Source of the DNA: Microcoleus sp. bin38.metabat.b11b12b14.051
Lineage (GTDB): Bacteria; Cyanobacteriota; Cyanobacteriia; Cyanobacteriales; Microcoleaceae
Reading direction: 5' to 3'
Length of the DNA stretch: 64,000 bases
NCBI RefSeq assembly: GCF_013299165.1
Contig: NZ_JAAFKD010000001.1
Location: 434,001 to 498,000, forward strand
Part shown: positions 8,469 through 14,964 of the stretch, piece by piece
Layout of the letters: the number at the start of each line of letters is the position of its first letter
Position numbering within the stretch: the stretch's first letter is position 1
Notes under the pieces: generated by a model
What the model was told of the DNA's origin: nothing
Database searches by the model: none
The model's input: the letters and a program-made list of their open reading frames with translations, nothing else
Position numbers and translations under genes: made by a program

Positions 8469-8900
8469 TCAAAAAAACCATTCATGGTCTGGAGCGTTAA
8501 GTGCAGCTTTTACTGATGCTAAGTTTGCAAGCTCTTTGAAAGGACTCGACTTAGCTATTTCTGTAATCGAATGTAAGGCTAATGCTAACTGTTCATTATT
8601 GCCGCTAGCTATTGCCGAATCCACTACGCTAAAAAGAGCGCAAAAATTTTCTGCACGCTCATCAAATGAACGATCTAGGTACTCTATCAGAAAATCGCGC
8701 TGGGCTTGAATATGAGCGATACTTGTTTTCTCCCATGCCTCAATTTCACGCCGTTTAGTGTGTTCCTCCTCTGCCACTTTCTTGTACTCGGTGTAAGCTG
8801 AGACAATTTGCTGTAAGCATTCAGCAGGACTGGTGAATGCTGAGATGCCTCGCGCAACAACATCTACAGGATTTTTTACTACCATGCCAACTTGCCTCAA
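8469..8900 (-). CDS. Hypothetical helical protein coupled to a glycine-rich membrane protein
   Basis: A 143-residue, mostly helical protein. The middle (residues 40-75) is a strongly charged coiled-coil-like helix (EYKKVAEEEHTKRREIEAW), followed by FDERAENFCALFSVVDSAIA. Its start codon overlaps the stop of the upstream 323-residue gene by four bases (ATGA), so translation is coupled. I do not recognise the family. The pairing with a protein that can insert in membranes suggests a regulator or partner subunit. Confidence 0.6.
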   Translation of the reverse strand: MRQVGMVVKNPVDVVARGISAFTSPAECLQQIVSAYTEYKKVAEEEHTKRREIEAWEKTSIAHIQAQRDFLIEYLDRSFDERAENFCALFSVVDSAIASGNNEQLALALHSITEIAKSSPFKELANLASVKAALNAPDHEWFF

Positions 8901-9868
8901 ATAGTACCGTATTTCGCTTTAATTTTAGCTGTCGCAGGGTTGAGATTTCCTTCGCTATCCAAGACAGGGGTCTTCATAATGTCTGCAAGCGATTTTACCA
9001 GAAGCGCTACTTTTTGAAACTTACGCACATCTGCATCTCGATTACGATCGAATGGCTGAGATTCCAGTTGGTTAAGCCCCTGAACAGCACGAGCGTTCAA
9101 GTTATTCACCACGCCGCGAAGTTCATTGATCTGCCGCTGGACTCTTTCCAAAAAGTCTTTAGAAGCATCAATCTTAGTGATTTCTATATTGACTTTTGCA
9201 TCATATTCTCGTGCTTTTGTCAAAGCTTTTTCACCTTCACCAGCAAGCATGAAGCCACCGACTGCTAAAGCAGGGCCAACCATAATACCTCCGAGTACAA
9301 GAGTACCGACTGCCATGCCACCACCACCAGCAGCCAGAGAACCACCCCCCAGCCATGCAAGAGTCGCATTCCAAGCTGCTGCACCACTGAGTCCAGCGAT
9401 CGCAGTGCCGGTACTTGCCGTCCCAAACAGTCCGATCATGCCAAGTGCACCTTGACCGGCTGCTACTGCTGCCCCAGCAGCTTTGAAACCGCCTTTGACA
9501 AATTGTTCTGCTTCTAATGCCGCAGCTTTGTACTCGTTGATCTGCTGAATAGAAATGCCTTCTAATCCCCCCAAAAACTGCTTGTCGTGAGAACCACGCT
9601 GACCAATACGCTCAAGAAAATTGACCAATCTCCCAATGGTACGAATTTTGATATCTAGTTGCAGTTGACCGTACTCTTCTGCGAGAGCTTGAGTGCATTC
9701 CCATTCGTTTTTCAAACGATTGCAAGCACGTTCATGGCGTTCTTGAGCGCTCTCGCCAATTTTCTTTGCATCGTTCATGTCTGAAACACCTGTAATACCA
9801 GCTCCTATGCCAAGAGCGGAAGCCGCTATAGCAGCAGCCCCTAAGATAATCGGTATGATGAAAATCAT
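8897..9868 (-). CDS. Glycine/alanine-rich membrane protein with flanking coiled coils (unknown)
   Basis: A 323-residue protein. It starts with a hydrophobic segment (residues 1-28), then a charged helical region, then a long Gly/Ala-rich hydrophobic centre (about residues 125-215) with repeated small-residue patterns such as SLAAGGGGMAVGTLVLGG that would form one or two helical hairpins. A helical region containing FLERVQRQINELRGVVNNLN follows. This layout resembles pore- or membrane-remodelling proteins. I cannot assign a family. The overlapping downstream gene is probably its functional partner. Confidence 0.6.
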   Translation of the reverse strand: MIFIIPIILGAAAIAASALGIGAGITGVSDMNDAKKIGESAQERHERACNRLKNEWECTQALAEEYGQLQLDIKIRTIGRLVNFLERIGQRGSHDKQFLGGLEGISIQQINEYKAAALEAEQFVKGGFKAAGAAVAAGQGALGMIGLFGTASTGTAIAGLSGAAAWNATLAWLGGGSLAAGGGGMAVGTLVLGGIMVGPALAVGGFMLAGEGEKALTKAREYDAKVNIEITKIDASKDFLERVQRQINELRGVVNNLNARAVQGLNQLESQPFDRNRDADVRKFQKVALLVKSLADIMKTPVLDSEGNLNPATAKIKAKYGTI

Positions 9869-10031
9869 AAAATTCTTCTCAAAACTAATGATTCAGGAAT
9901 GCTCAATGAGTATATTCATTAAAGACTTCAAGCTAGCTGCCTCGTCATTTTGACTCATGGCAGCTAGATCGGCTCTTCCACTTATCATAAGTTAACCAAT
10001 CTTAGCTTTTGTCTAGCATTCATCAGGAATT

Positions 10032-10556
10032 ATGTTAGGATTCCATCAGGAATTTTTGCCCCCTCAACCTATGACACCCACAGAGCAATTCAGCCAAGCC
10101 GCCCAGCATTGGGACTTGGAAACTCTCTACACAGACTTGGCCTCGGCTAAGGGAAAACGACTCACCCCTGTTGAGAAGCTACACTTGCGGGGGTTACTTT
10201 GTGGCTACAGTCCCGGTGAAATGGCCGAAAAGCTGGGGAAGGATGCTAAAGGCGTTGAAAGTGACCTCTGCGCTAGTGTCTATAAGTATGTTAAAGGTCT
10301 GATTGGTAAATGTAATGAAAAGATTGGTAACTGGAGAAATATTGCTGAATGGCTTGAGGAAGCTGGATATAAAACTAAGTCACCTGCTAAATTCCCTATT
10401 CCAGACGGTTTATCTGAAGATAGTAAAGTTAATGTAAGCAATATAAAGTTTGAGAATAATCAGATAACAATTGATGTTTTCCTACAAATAACTGTACCGC
10501 TACCTTCAGATATTTTAATACAAAATCTAGACATCAACGATAACAACGCTAACTAA
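10032..10556 (+). CDS. Stand-alone VMAP-type N-terminal HTH protein
   Basis: A 174-residue protein whose first two thirds contain LTPVEKLHLRGLLCGYSPGE and NWRNIAEWLEEAGY. These are the hallmarks of the winged-HTH domain that cyanobacteria place at the N-terminus of large STAND/NACHT, CHAT or WD40 conflict proteins (vWA-MoxR-associated type). Here no NTPase or effector follows; the last 60 residues are a short hydrophilic-to-beta tail. An AGGAA site precedes the ATG at 10032, while the alternative ATG at 10071 has none. It may be a truncated remnant or an adaptor for a STAND protein elsewhere. Confidence 0.65.
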   Translation: MLGFHQEFLPPQPMTPTEQFSQAAQHWDLETLYTDLASAKGKRLTPVEKLHLRGLLCGYSPGEMAEKLGKDAKGVESDLCASVYKYVKGLIGKCNEKIGNWRNIAEWLEEAGYKTKSPAKFPIPDGLSEDSKVNVSNIKFENNQITIDVFLQITVPLPSDILIQNLDINDNNAN

Positions 10557-10680
10557 AATTTAGCCAAAATTCAACTGATTGGTAGGGTGAAGCCACTAAA
10601 ATCAGGAAGTACGATCGCGCTTTTACCCGATCGCGCTGGGCGATCGCAAATTGCGTTTCTCCAATAAGGGCGATCGCGCT

Positions 10681-10745
10681 TCTATTGTGCTACGATTCAA
10701 TCAGAGTGTCAGTAAGTAAAAAAAATAGCAACAATATCCTCTTGA
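10681..10745 (+). pseudogene. Relic of a duplicated leader and start region (copy of 11501-11565)
   Basis: About 60 bases here are nearly identical to those at 11501-11560, which contain the leader and first codons of the 127-residue gene at 11545. In this copy the start ATG reads ATA and the frame stops after a few codons. It is therefore the decayed 5' end of a former paralogue, now sitting just upstream of the DUF433 antitoxin gene, where it may still act as its promoter or leader. Confidence 0.65.
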
Positions 10746-10762
10746 GATTTTGGCGATCGATT

Positions 10763-11074
10763 ATGACCATCAAAGAACAACTTCTCCAAACCATTGAAAC
10801 ACTGCCTGATGACTTGCTCGCAGCAACCCTGAAATTCGTCCAAACCCTTCAGCATCCCATTCAAAAAACTCCAGGAATTTGTGGCTGTGCAGCGCGAATT
10901 CGCGATACCCGCATTCCCGTCTGGACGATTGTTGCTTATCAACTACAGGGCGCAAATGAATCCGAACTTCTCTACAATTATCCAGGACTCACCCTTCAAG
11001 ATTTGCAAGCGGTGACGAACTATTACGAAAGCAATCGAGAAGAAATCGAGCTGTGGCTTGCTGAAAATAAGTAA
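10763..11074 (+). CDS. DUF433 antitoxin
   Basis: A 103-residue protein starting MTIKEQLLQTIETLPDD. The C-terminal part has the DUF433 signature: CGCAARIRDTRIPVWTIV, then ELLYNYPGLTLQDLQAVTNY, an HTH-like fold. DUF433 proteins are antitoxins of VapBC-like modules paired with DUF5615 PIN-like toxins, and a DUF5615 gene follows only six bases after the stop. An upstream in-frame ATG at 10685 would add residues encoded by the decayed leader, so the ATG at 10763 is preferred. Confidence 0.85.
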   Translation: MTIKEQLLQTIETLPDDLLAATLKFVQTLQHPIQKTPGICGCAARIRDTRIPVWTIVAYQLQGANESELLYNYPGLTLQDLQAVTNYYESNREEIELWLAENK

Positions 11075-11080
11075 TTAAAA

Positions 11081-11473
11081 ATGCTAAAGTTTTACTCAAA
11101 TGAAAACTTCCCGATCGCAATGGTTGATTTACTGCGATCGCATGGTTATGATGTCTTGAGATCCTATCAAACCGGACAAGCTAATCAAAAAATTCCAGAT
11201 GATGAAGTCTTGATGTACGCAATAAATGCAGGGCGTGTAGTCATTACAGAAAATCGTCAAGATTTCATTAATCTCCACTCTACAGCCTCAAATCACGCAG
11301 GAATTATAATTTGTAAAGCCGATCGAGATTATGCAGGTAAAGTGCAGGTACTCCACGACTTTTTCACTCAAGATACACAGCCGATGGAGAATCGTCTGCT
11401 TCGGGTGATGAAACAAAATCTTAAAGGTAGCCAACAGACATTTATACTTCAGGAATACCCAAAATCTTCTTAA
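11081..11473 (+). CDS. DUF5615 PIN-like (Mut7-C type) toxin
   Basis: A 130-residue PIN-fold protein. The N-terminal acidic site appears in LKFYSNENFPIAMVDLLRSHG, where the usual DEN is SNEN, then PDDEVLMYAINAGRVVITEN and a distal Asp in RQDF. It is expected to be an RNase kept in check by the upstream DUF433 protein. Replacement of the first aspartate (usually D-E-N-L) by serine may weaken metal binding, so activity is not certain. The module is transcribed with its antitoxin. Confidence 0.82.
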   Translation: MLKFYSNENFPIAMVDLLRSHGYDVLRSYQTGQANQKIPDDEVLMYAINAGRVVITENRQDFINLHSTASNHAGIIICKADRDYAGKVQVLHDFFTQDTQPMENRLLRVMKQNLKGSQQTFILQEYPKSS

Positions 11474-11544
11474 TAATCATTATAATTCTAATTCCCGTCG
11501 TCTATTGTGCTAGGATTCAATCAGAGCGTCAGTGATTAAAAAAA

Positions 11545-11928
11545 ATGGCAACAATTACTCTTCAAATTCCCGACGAATTGGCTCAACGTCTAGAACCTTT
11601 GCAAAATCGCTTACCCGAACTGCTTTGGCAACTTCTAGAAGTCACTAAACAGCCAACAACTATCCAACCCGAATCCAAAACTAATACCGCCGATATTCCC
11701 GCAGTTTATCGAGAAGTTCTGGACTTTTTAATCGAGACTCCAACTCCCCAAGACATTGTTAGTTTTAAGGTTTCACAAAATGCTCAGACACGCCTGCAAA
11801 ATTTGCTTGACAAAAACCGCGAAGCGACACTAACTCCAATGGAGATAGCAGAGTTAGATGTTTACGAGCAGTTGGAACATCTGATGATTTTACTTAAAGC
11901 AAGAGCCCATTCAGCAATTCAATGCTAA
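11545..11928 (+). CDS. Hypothetical cyanobacterial protein (antitoxin-like)
   Basis: A 127-residue protein starting MATITLQIPDELAQRLEPL, a beginning common to cyanobacterial RHH-like and antitoxin-like proteins. The second half, from VSFKVSQNAQTRLQNLLDKN to EQLEHLMILLKARAH, is a conserved helical segment often encoded next to HNH nuclease or PIN genes. It ends one base before the convergent DUF5615 gene. A toxin partner directly downstream on the same strand is missing. Its leader is duplicated at 10681. Confidence 0.7.
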   Translation: MATITLQIPDELAQRLEPLQNRLPELLWQLLEVTKQPTTIQPESKTNTADIPAVYREVLDFLIETPTPQDIVSFKVSQNAQTRLQNLLDKNREATLTPMEIAELDVYEQLEHLMILLKARAHSAIQC

Positions 11929-11929
11929 T

Positions 11930-12289
11930 TCAAGGAATTGGCAAGTGAATAATTTGGTCTTGATATTCCCCATCAAAAGAACCTCCAGCAATCACAATCA
12001 ACTCGTCCAGTGTCTCCCCAATACCCATATCGGGGTTGAAGATAAAAATACCGGGTATGTGGCAACCTTGAGCAATGTGATCCGCCAAGTGTACCGGCAT
12101 TGACTTGCGGTTATTAGTCAGCAGCACAAAGTTATGCACTTCACACCATATTAGGATTTCTGGATCTAACGTACCTTTGCCAGGAGTATCGGGTTCTCCC
12201 ACAGCCCGAATTATCAAATCTGATTCCCGCCGCCGCAGTTGGTTAATATAAACGGGATTAACGTTTTCATCCATGAGATATTTGAGCAT
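11930..12289 (-). CDS. DUF5615 PIN-like toxin, second module
   Basis: A 119-residue PIN-like protein. It shows the acidic N-terminal motif LKYLMDENVNPVYINQLRRR, then PDTPGKGTLDPEILIWCEVHNFVLLTNN and an acidic C-terminal region. The DEN motif is intact, unlike the copy at 11081. Its start overlaps the end of the upstream DUF433 antitoxin by 23 bases. It is a typical VapC-like RNase candidate and faces the first module in convergent orientation. Confidence 0.83.
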   Translation of the reverse strand: MLKYLMDENVNPVYINQLRRRESDLIIRAVGEPDTPGKGTLDPEILIWCEVHNFVLLTNNRKSMPVHLADHIAQGCHIPGIFIFNPDMGIGETLDELIVIAGGSFDGEYQDQIIHLPIP

Positions 12290-12611
12290 CTTTCGCCTTC
12301 TTACTTTCTGCCTTTAACTGCATCAGTTTCCGCACCGCAGGCGACGGGTTTCGCTGCTGTTCCTCTCGCATTCTGCGTCCCCATTCCAACCAGTCAGCGA
12401 TGTAATTGCTAACAGCTTCTTTGTGGTGAAGATAATACAGAATGGTGGCATAAACTTGTTCGAGACTCAGTGAAGTGTAAATATTGGCAATTTCCTCTGG
12501 GGTTCGAGCACGATAAATGTACTCGTACAGGATAGTTTCAATTCCAATTCGCGAATCTTTCAAGCGAATGTCATCAGGTGCTAGAAAGTTGAAGTATTCT
12601 TCTAGTTGCAC
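12267..12611 (-). CDS. DUF433 antitoxin, second module
   Basis: A 114-residue DUF433-type protein. The key block is DDIRLKDSRIGIETILYEYI, followed by EEIANIYTSLSLEQVYATILYYL, the HTH-like antitoxin core. A basic C-terminal tail (MREEQQRNPSPAVRKLMQLK) could contact the toxin or DNA. The stop overlaps the following DUF5615 toxin start by 23 bases. It differs strongly in sequence from the DUF433 protein at 10763, so the two modules were probably acquired separately rather than duplicated locally. Confidence 0.83.
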   Translation of the reverse strand: MQLEEYFNFLAPDDIRLKDSRIGIETILYEYIYRARTPEEIANIYTSLSLEQVYATILYYLHHKEAVSNYIADWLEWGRRMREEQQRNPSPAVRKLMQLKAESKKAKDAQISHG

Positions 12612-12831
12612 AGCTTAATCCTTCCTTTTTAGCCGATCGTACTACTAACTATAATTCAATACGGTTCAGTTAAGAAGCTAACTTCTCTGTGCGCGCATCA
12701 GTTAATCGAGAACTGTCATAGTCTCTGCGATTGCTTCGCTCGATCGCTCGCAATGACACAAAAGCGTTAACCCAAGCGTATTGAACTATAATTTTACTAT
12801 AATTCCACGCGATTAAGGTTCCGATCGCCCG

Positions 12832-13050
12832 TCAATAAGCAAAAACATCCACTTCGACAGGTTTGCTATCTCCATTTACCATTTTGCGGACTCTTTCGGC
12901 CCTCTCCATACTAAAAGTTACTTCACCGCAGCGCGAACAAACCGTAGCTGGAATTTTCTCGACAACAAACAGTTTACCATTAACTCGAAACACTTCATCA
13001 ACCAGATTTTCTTGTGCCTCTGTGGAACTGCAAACATGACACTGAAACAT
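12832..13050 (-). CDS. YgiT-type zinc-finger antitoxin, orphan
   Basis: A 72-residue protein with two CxxC pairs (CHVC near the start and CSRC at mid-length) that bind zinc, and FSMERAERVRKMV. This is the MqsA/YgiT N-terminal domain. A strong site, GGAGGTG, sits just before the ATG at 13050; the GTG six bases upstream lies inside that site and is rejected as a start. The usual DUF4258 toxin gene that precedes such antitoxins is absent. Instead an HNH-like remnant runs the other way. Confidence 0.82.
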   Translation of the reverse strand: MFQCHVCSSTEAQENLVDEVFRVNGKLFVVEKIPATVCSRCGEVTFSMERAERVRKMVNGDSKPVEVDVFAY

Positions 13051-13084
13051 TTTCACCTCCGCTGCGAATAGTTAACCCACTGGT

Positions 13085-13217
13085 TTCGATCGGACATAAT
13101 ATTACTCAAAGAGCTTTTGAACGCTGTGAATATTGCCAATCTACAGCCGTATTGTTTGATTTGTTTATTCAGTCCGCAATGGTTGAGGTGCGTCGCTCTC
13201 TCGATTGTCGATTTTGA
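13085..13217 (+). pseudogene. Remnant of an HNH endonuclease N-terminus
   Basis: In one frame the sequence reads GHNITQRAFERCEYCQSTA, closely resembling the start of small cyanobacterial HNH endonucleases (a helix followed by RCEYCQS). The expected FDPF..DHIIP continuation is replaced by unrelated residues and the frame ends soon after, in a repeat. No credible start codon precedes it. I regard it as a short decayed fragment. Confidence 0.35.
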
Positions 13218-13336
13218 TTGGGAGATTGTCGAGGGCGACGCACCCTACGGCTAACTGTAATGGTTGAGGTGCGTCGCTAGGAGATTGTCGATTTTGATTT
13301 GGAGATTGTCGAGGGCGACGCACCCTACGGCTAACT
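13178..13336. repeat. Two tandem copies of an ~80-bp hairpin repeat
   Basis: Two near-identical units each run from ATGGTTGAGGTGCGTCGC to GGGCGACGCACCCTACGG. Each contains inverted arms (GGTGCGTCG and CGACGCACC) and could fold as a hairpin. The arms belong to a family (TAGGGTGCGTC/GACGCACCCTA) also present near 33362, 38048 and 53351. The second unit ends at the stop codon of the C39-like gene. Confidence 0.75.
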
Positions 13337-14357
13337 ATTTGCCATCCAATCTCGGCACGCCCTCCAAAAATTGACCGCTCAACATTAATTCAGTCATTCG
13401 ATCTAACTTGCCGCTAACTTTCATTTTTTTATCAGCTTGAAAGCGCTCGATATCTGCTTTTAAATCGCCACTTTTATATCCTAATTTACTCAAATAATCG
13501 ATCGCCTGTTTGTCACTCAACAAGATATCTGTCGATCGAAAAATCGGCAAGTATTCCTCCCGCCACATCTTCGCAAAAGTTGGCCTGTCTAAATAAAAAA
13601 TCCTCCCCCACGCCGGGTCTCCAATAACAGCTACACTGTCATTCATCGCCAGCAAAGCCACCGCGTGGGGCAGCTTTCTCCCCCCACCAAGCAGCAAAAC
13701 CGCCAATATTCCGGGGCGATTGATTTGCTGGATTTGTTCCCAAGTCGGCCGCACTTCCACCGCACTGACACCCAAAGCCCTCGCTGCTACAATCAATTGT
13801 GGCATCGAAGTACCCAAACGACTCGTACCCGCCAAACGCGCCACACTCGATTCCGTCGCATCCATTCCCCAACGCCTCAATACAGTTGCTAGCGCCGCCG
13901 GCGCACAACTACTGCTAGAACTTTGCCGAAACACACGGTTTGGTTGCAAATTATCGATTAAATCAGCGTAAATTGGCGCTAGAAAATAGGCTTCAGCGCC
14001 CGTAAATCCGCCCAATCCCAGCAAGCAAATTAAGATTACTGCGATTACTTGCGATCGCGCCGTCAGCCAACTTATGCTAAACCCAATCCCGCAGACTCCC
14101 ATCAGCATCACCCGCAGCAGAGTCCAAGTAACTCGCATCCCGTGCACGCGCCACTCGATCGGCAAAACAGGCATTTGAGGCAGATTTAACGCCAGCAGCA
14201 GCAACCCAAAGTAGAAACCCAAAAACAGCAGCGCGATCGAATTTCGGCCCTTAAACAGATCCTTAGCCGTCACACCCGATCGCACTAACGCCCTTCCCAA
14301 CCGCATTCCCCAGATAAACAGCGCCGAACCCAGCAGCAGCGTTACCACTATTTCCAT
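13335..14357 (-). CDS. Membrane-bound C39-like peptidase with peptidoglycan-binding-like tail
   Basis: A 340-residue protein. Several hydrophobic segments fill residues 1-130. The cysteine-peptidase domain then begins at Cys151 in SSSSCAPAALATVL, with His231 in KLPHAVALL and Asp247 in IGDPAWG completing a C39-type triad. The end (IDYLSKLGYKSGDLKADIERFQ onward) looks like a peptidoglycan-binding repeat. Bacteriocin-processing C39 peptidases are normally fused to ABC transporters; none is here, so a protease acting on an unknown membrane or periplasmic target is likelier. It reads away from the downstream ATPase gene. Confidence 0.8.
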   Translation of the reverse strand: MEIVVTLLLGSALFIWGMRLGRALVRSGVTAKDLFKGRNSIALLFLGFYFGLLLLALNLPQMPVLPIEWRVHGMRVTWTLLRVMLMGVCGIGFSISWLTARSQVIAVILICLLGLGGFTGAEAYFLAPIYADLIDNLQPNRVFRQSSSSSCAPAALATVLRRWGMDATESSVARLAGTSRLGTSMPQLIVAARALGVSAVEVRPTWEQIQQINRPGILAVLLLGGGRKLPHAVALLAMNDSVAVIGDPAWGRIFYLDRPTFAKMWREEYLPIFRSTDILLSDKQAIDYLSKLGYKSGDLKADIERFQADKKMKVSGKLDRMTELMLSGQFLEGVPRLDGK

Positions 14358-14964
14358 GAGCTCAAAATTTTGTTGTTTAACCTAGGTTTTAACACGCGCG
14401 CGATCGACTGCGGGAAAGTCCCAGAGTTGGAAAATAGCACAGCAGGAAACTGCAAAATAAACAAGACAAGCAAGAGATATTTAAATTATATTTTAGCATC
14501 CCCGTTCACATCCATGTCGTGTTCCTGGGTGTTTAAGCAACCTAAGATTTACCAAATGTCAAGAAGTCAAGTATCTTTTTTTACCTCTTATCGAAACTTT
14601 CAAAAAAATAATATTTAGTACCGAAAAAAGCCCAAAAATAGCAACAAACAGAAAAATATGTTGTAAGATATATCTAAAGCACAGCCCGTTAAAGCCCTGG
14701 GCTATTTCATTCTTTGTAGGGGCAATCCCCCCGTGGTTGCCCCGATCCCTGAAATGACCGATAACTCTTCGGTGGGGGGGTAGGCACGGGGGCACTACCC
14801 CTACAAAACCCTCGTTTTTTCGACAATGAAATAGCCCTGCGTTAAAGCCATTAACCAACCTCCAAGTCTTTCAAAAAATTCACGCTCAAACGAGCGATGA
14901 ATAGTCTTGAACGCGCCGATCAAAGCTCGATCAAATCTCACCACAGCAAAAAATAGGAAAAATC
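14358..14964. other. 607-bp intergenic region with dispersed repeat
   Basis: No convincing gene is visible. Bases 14685-14845 form a repeat with GCTATTTCATT on the left and AATGAAATAGC on the right, enclosing a G/C-rich stretch (GTAGGGGCAATCCCCC and later GGCACTACCCCTAC) that can fold internally. This looks like a non-coding interspersed element. A TAGGAAAA ribosome site for the ATPase lies at the far end. The divergent promoters of the two flanking genes must lie here but are not obvious. Confidence 0.5.
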
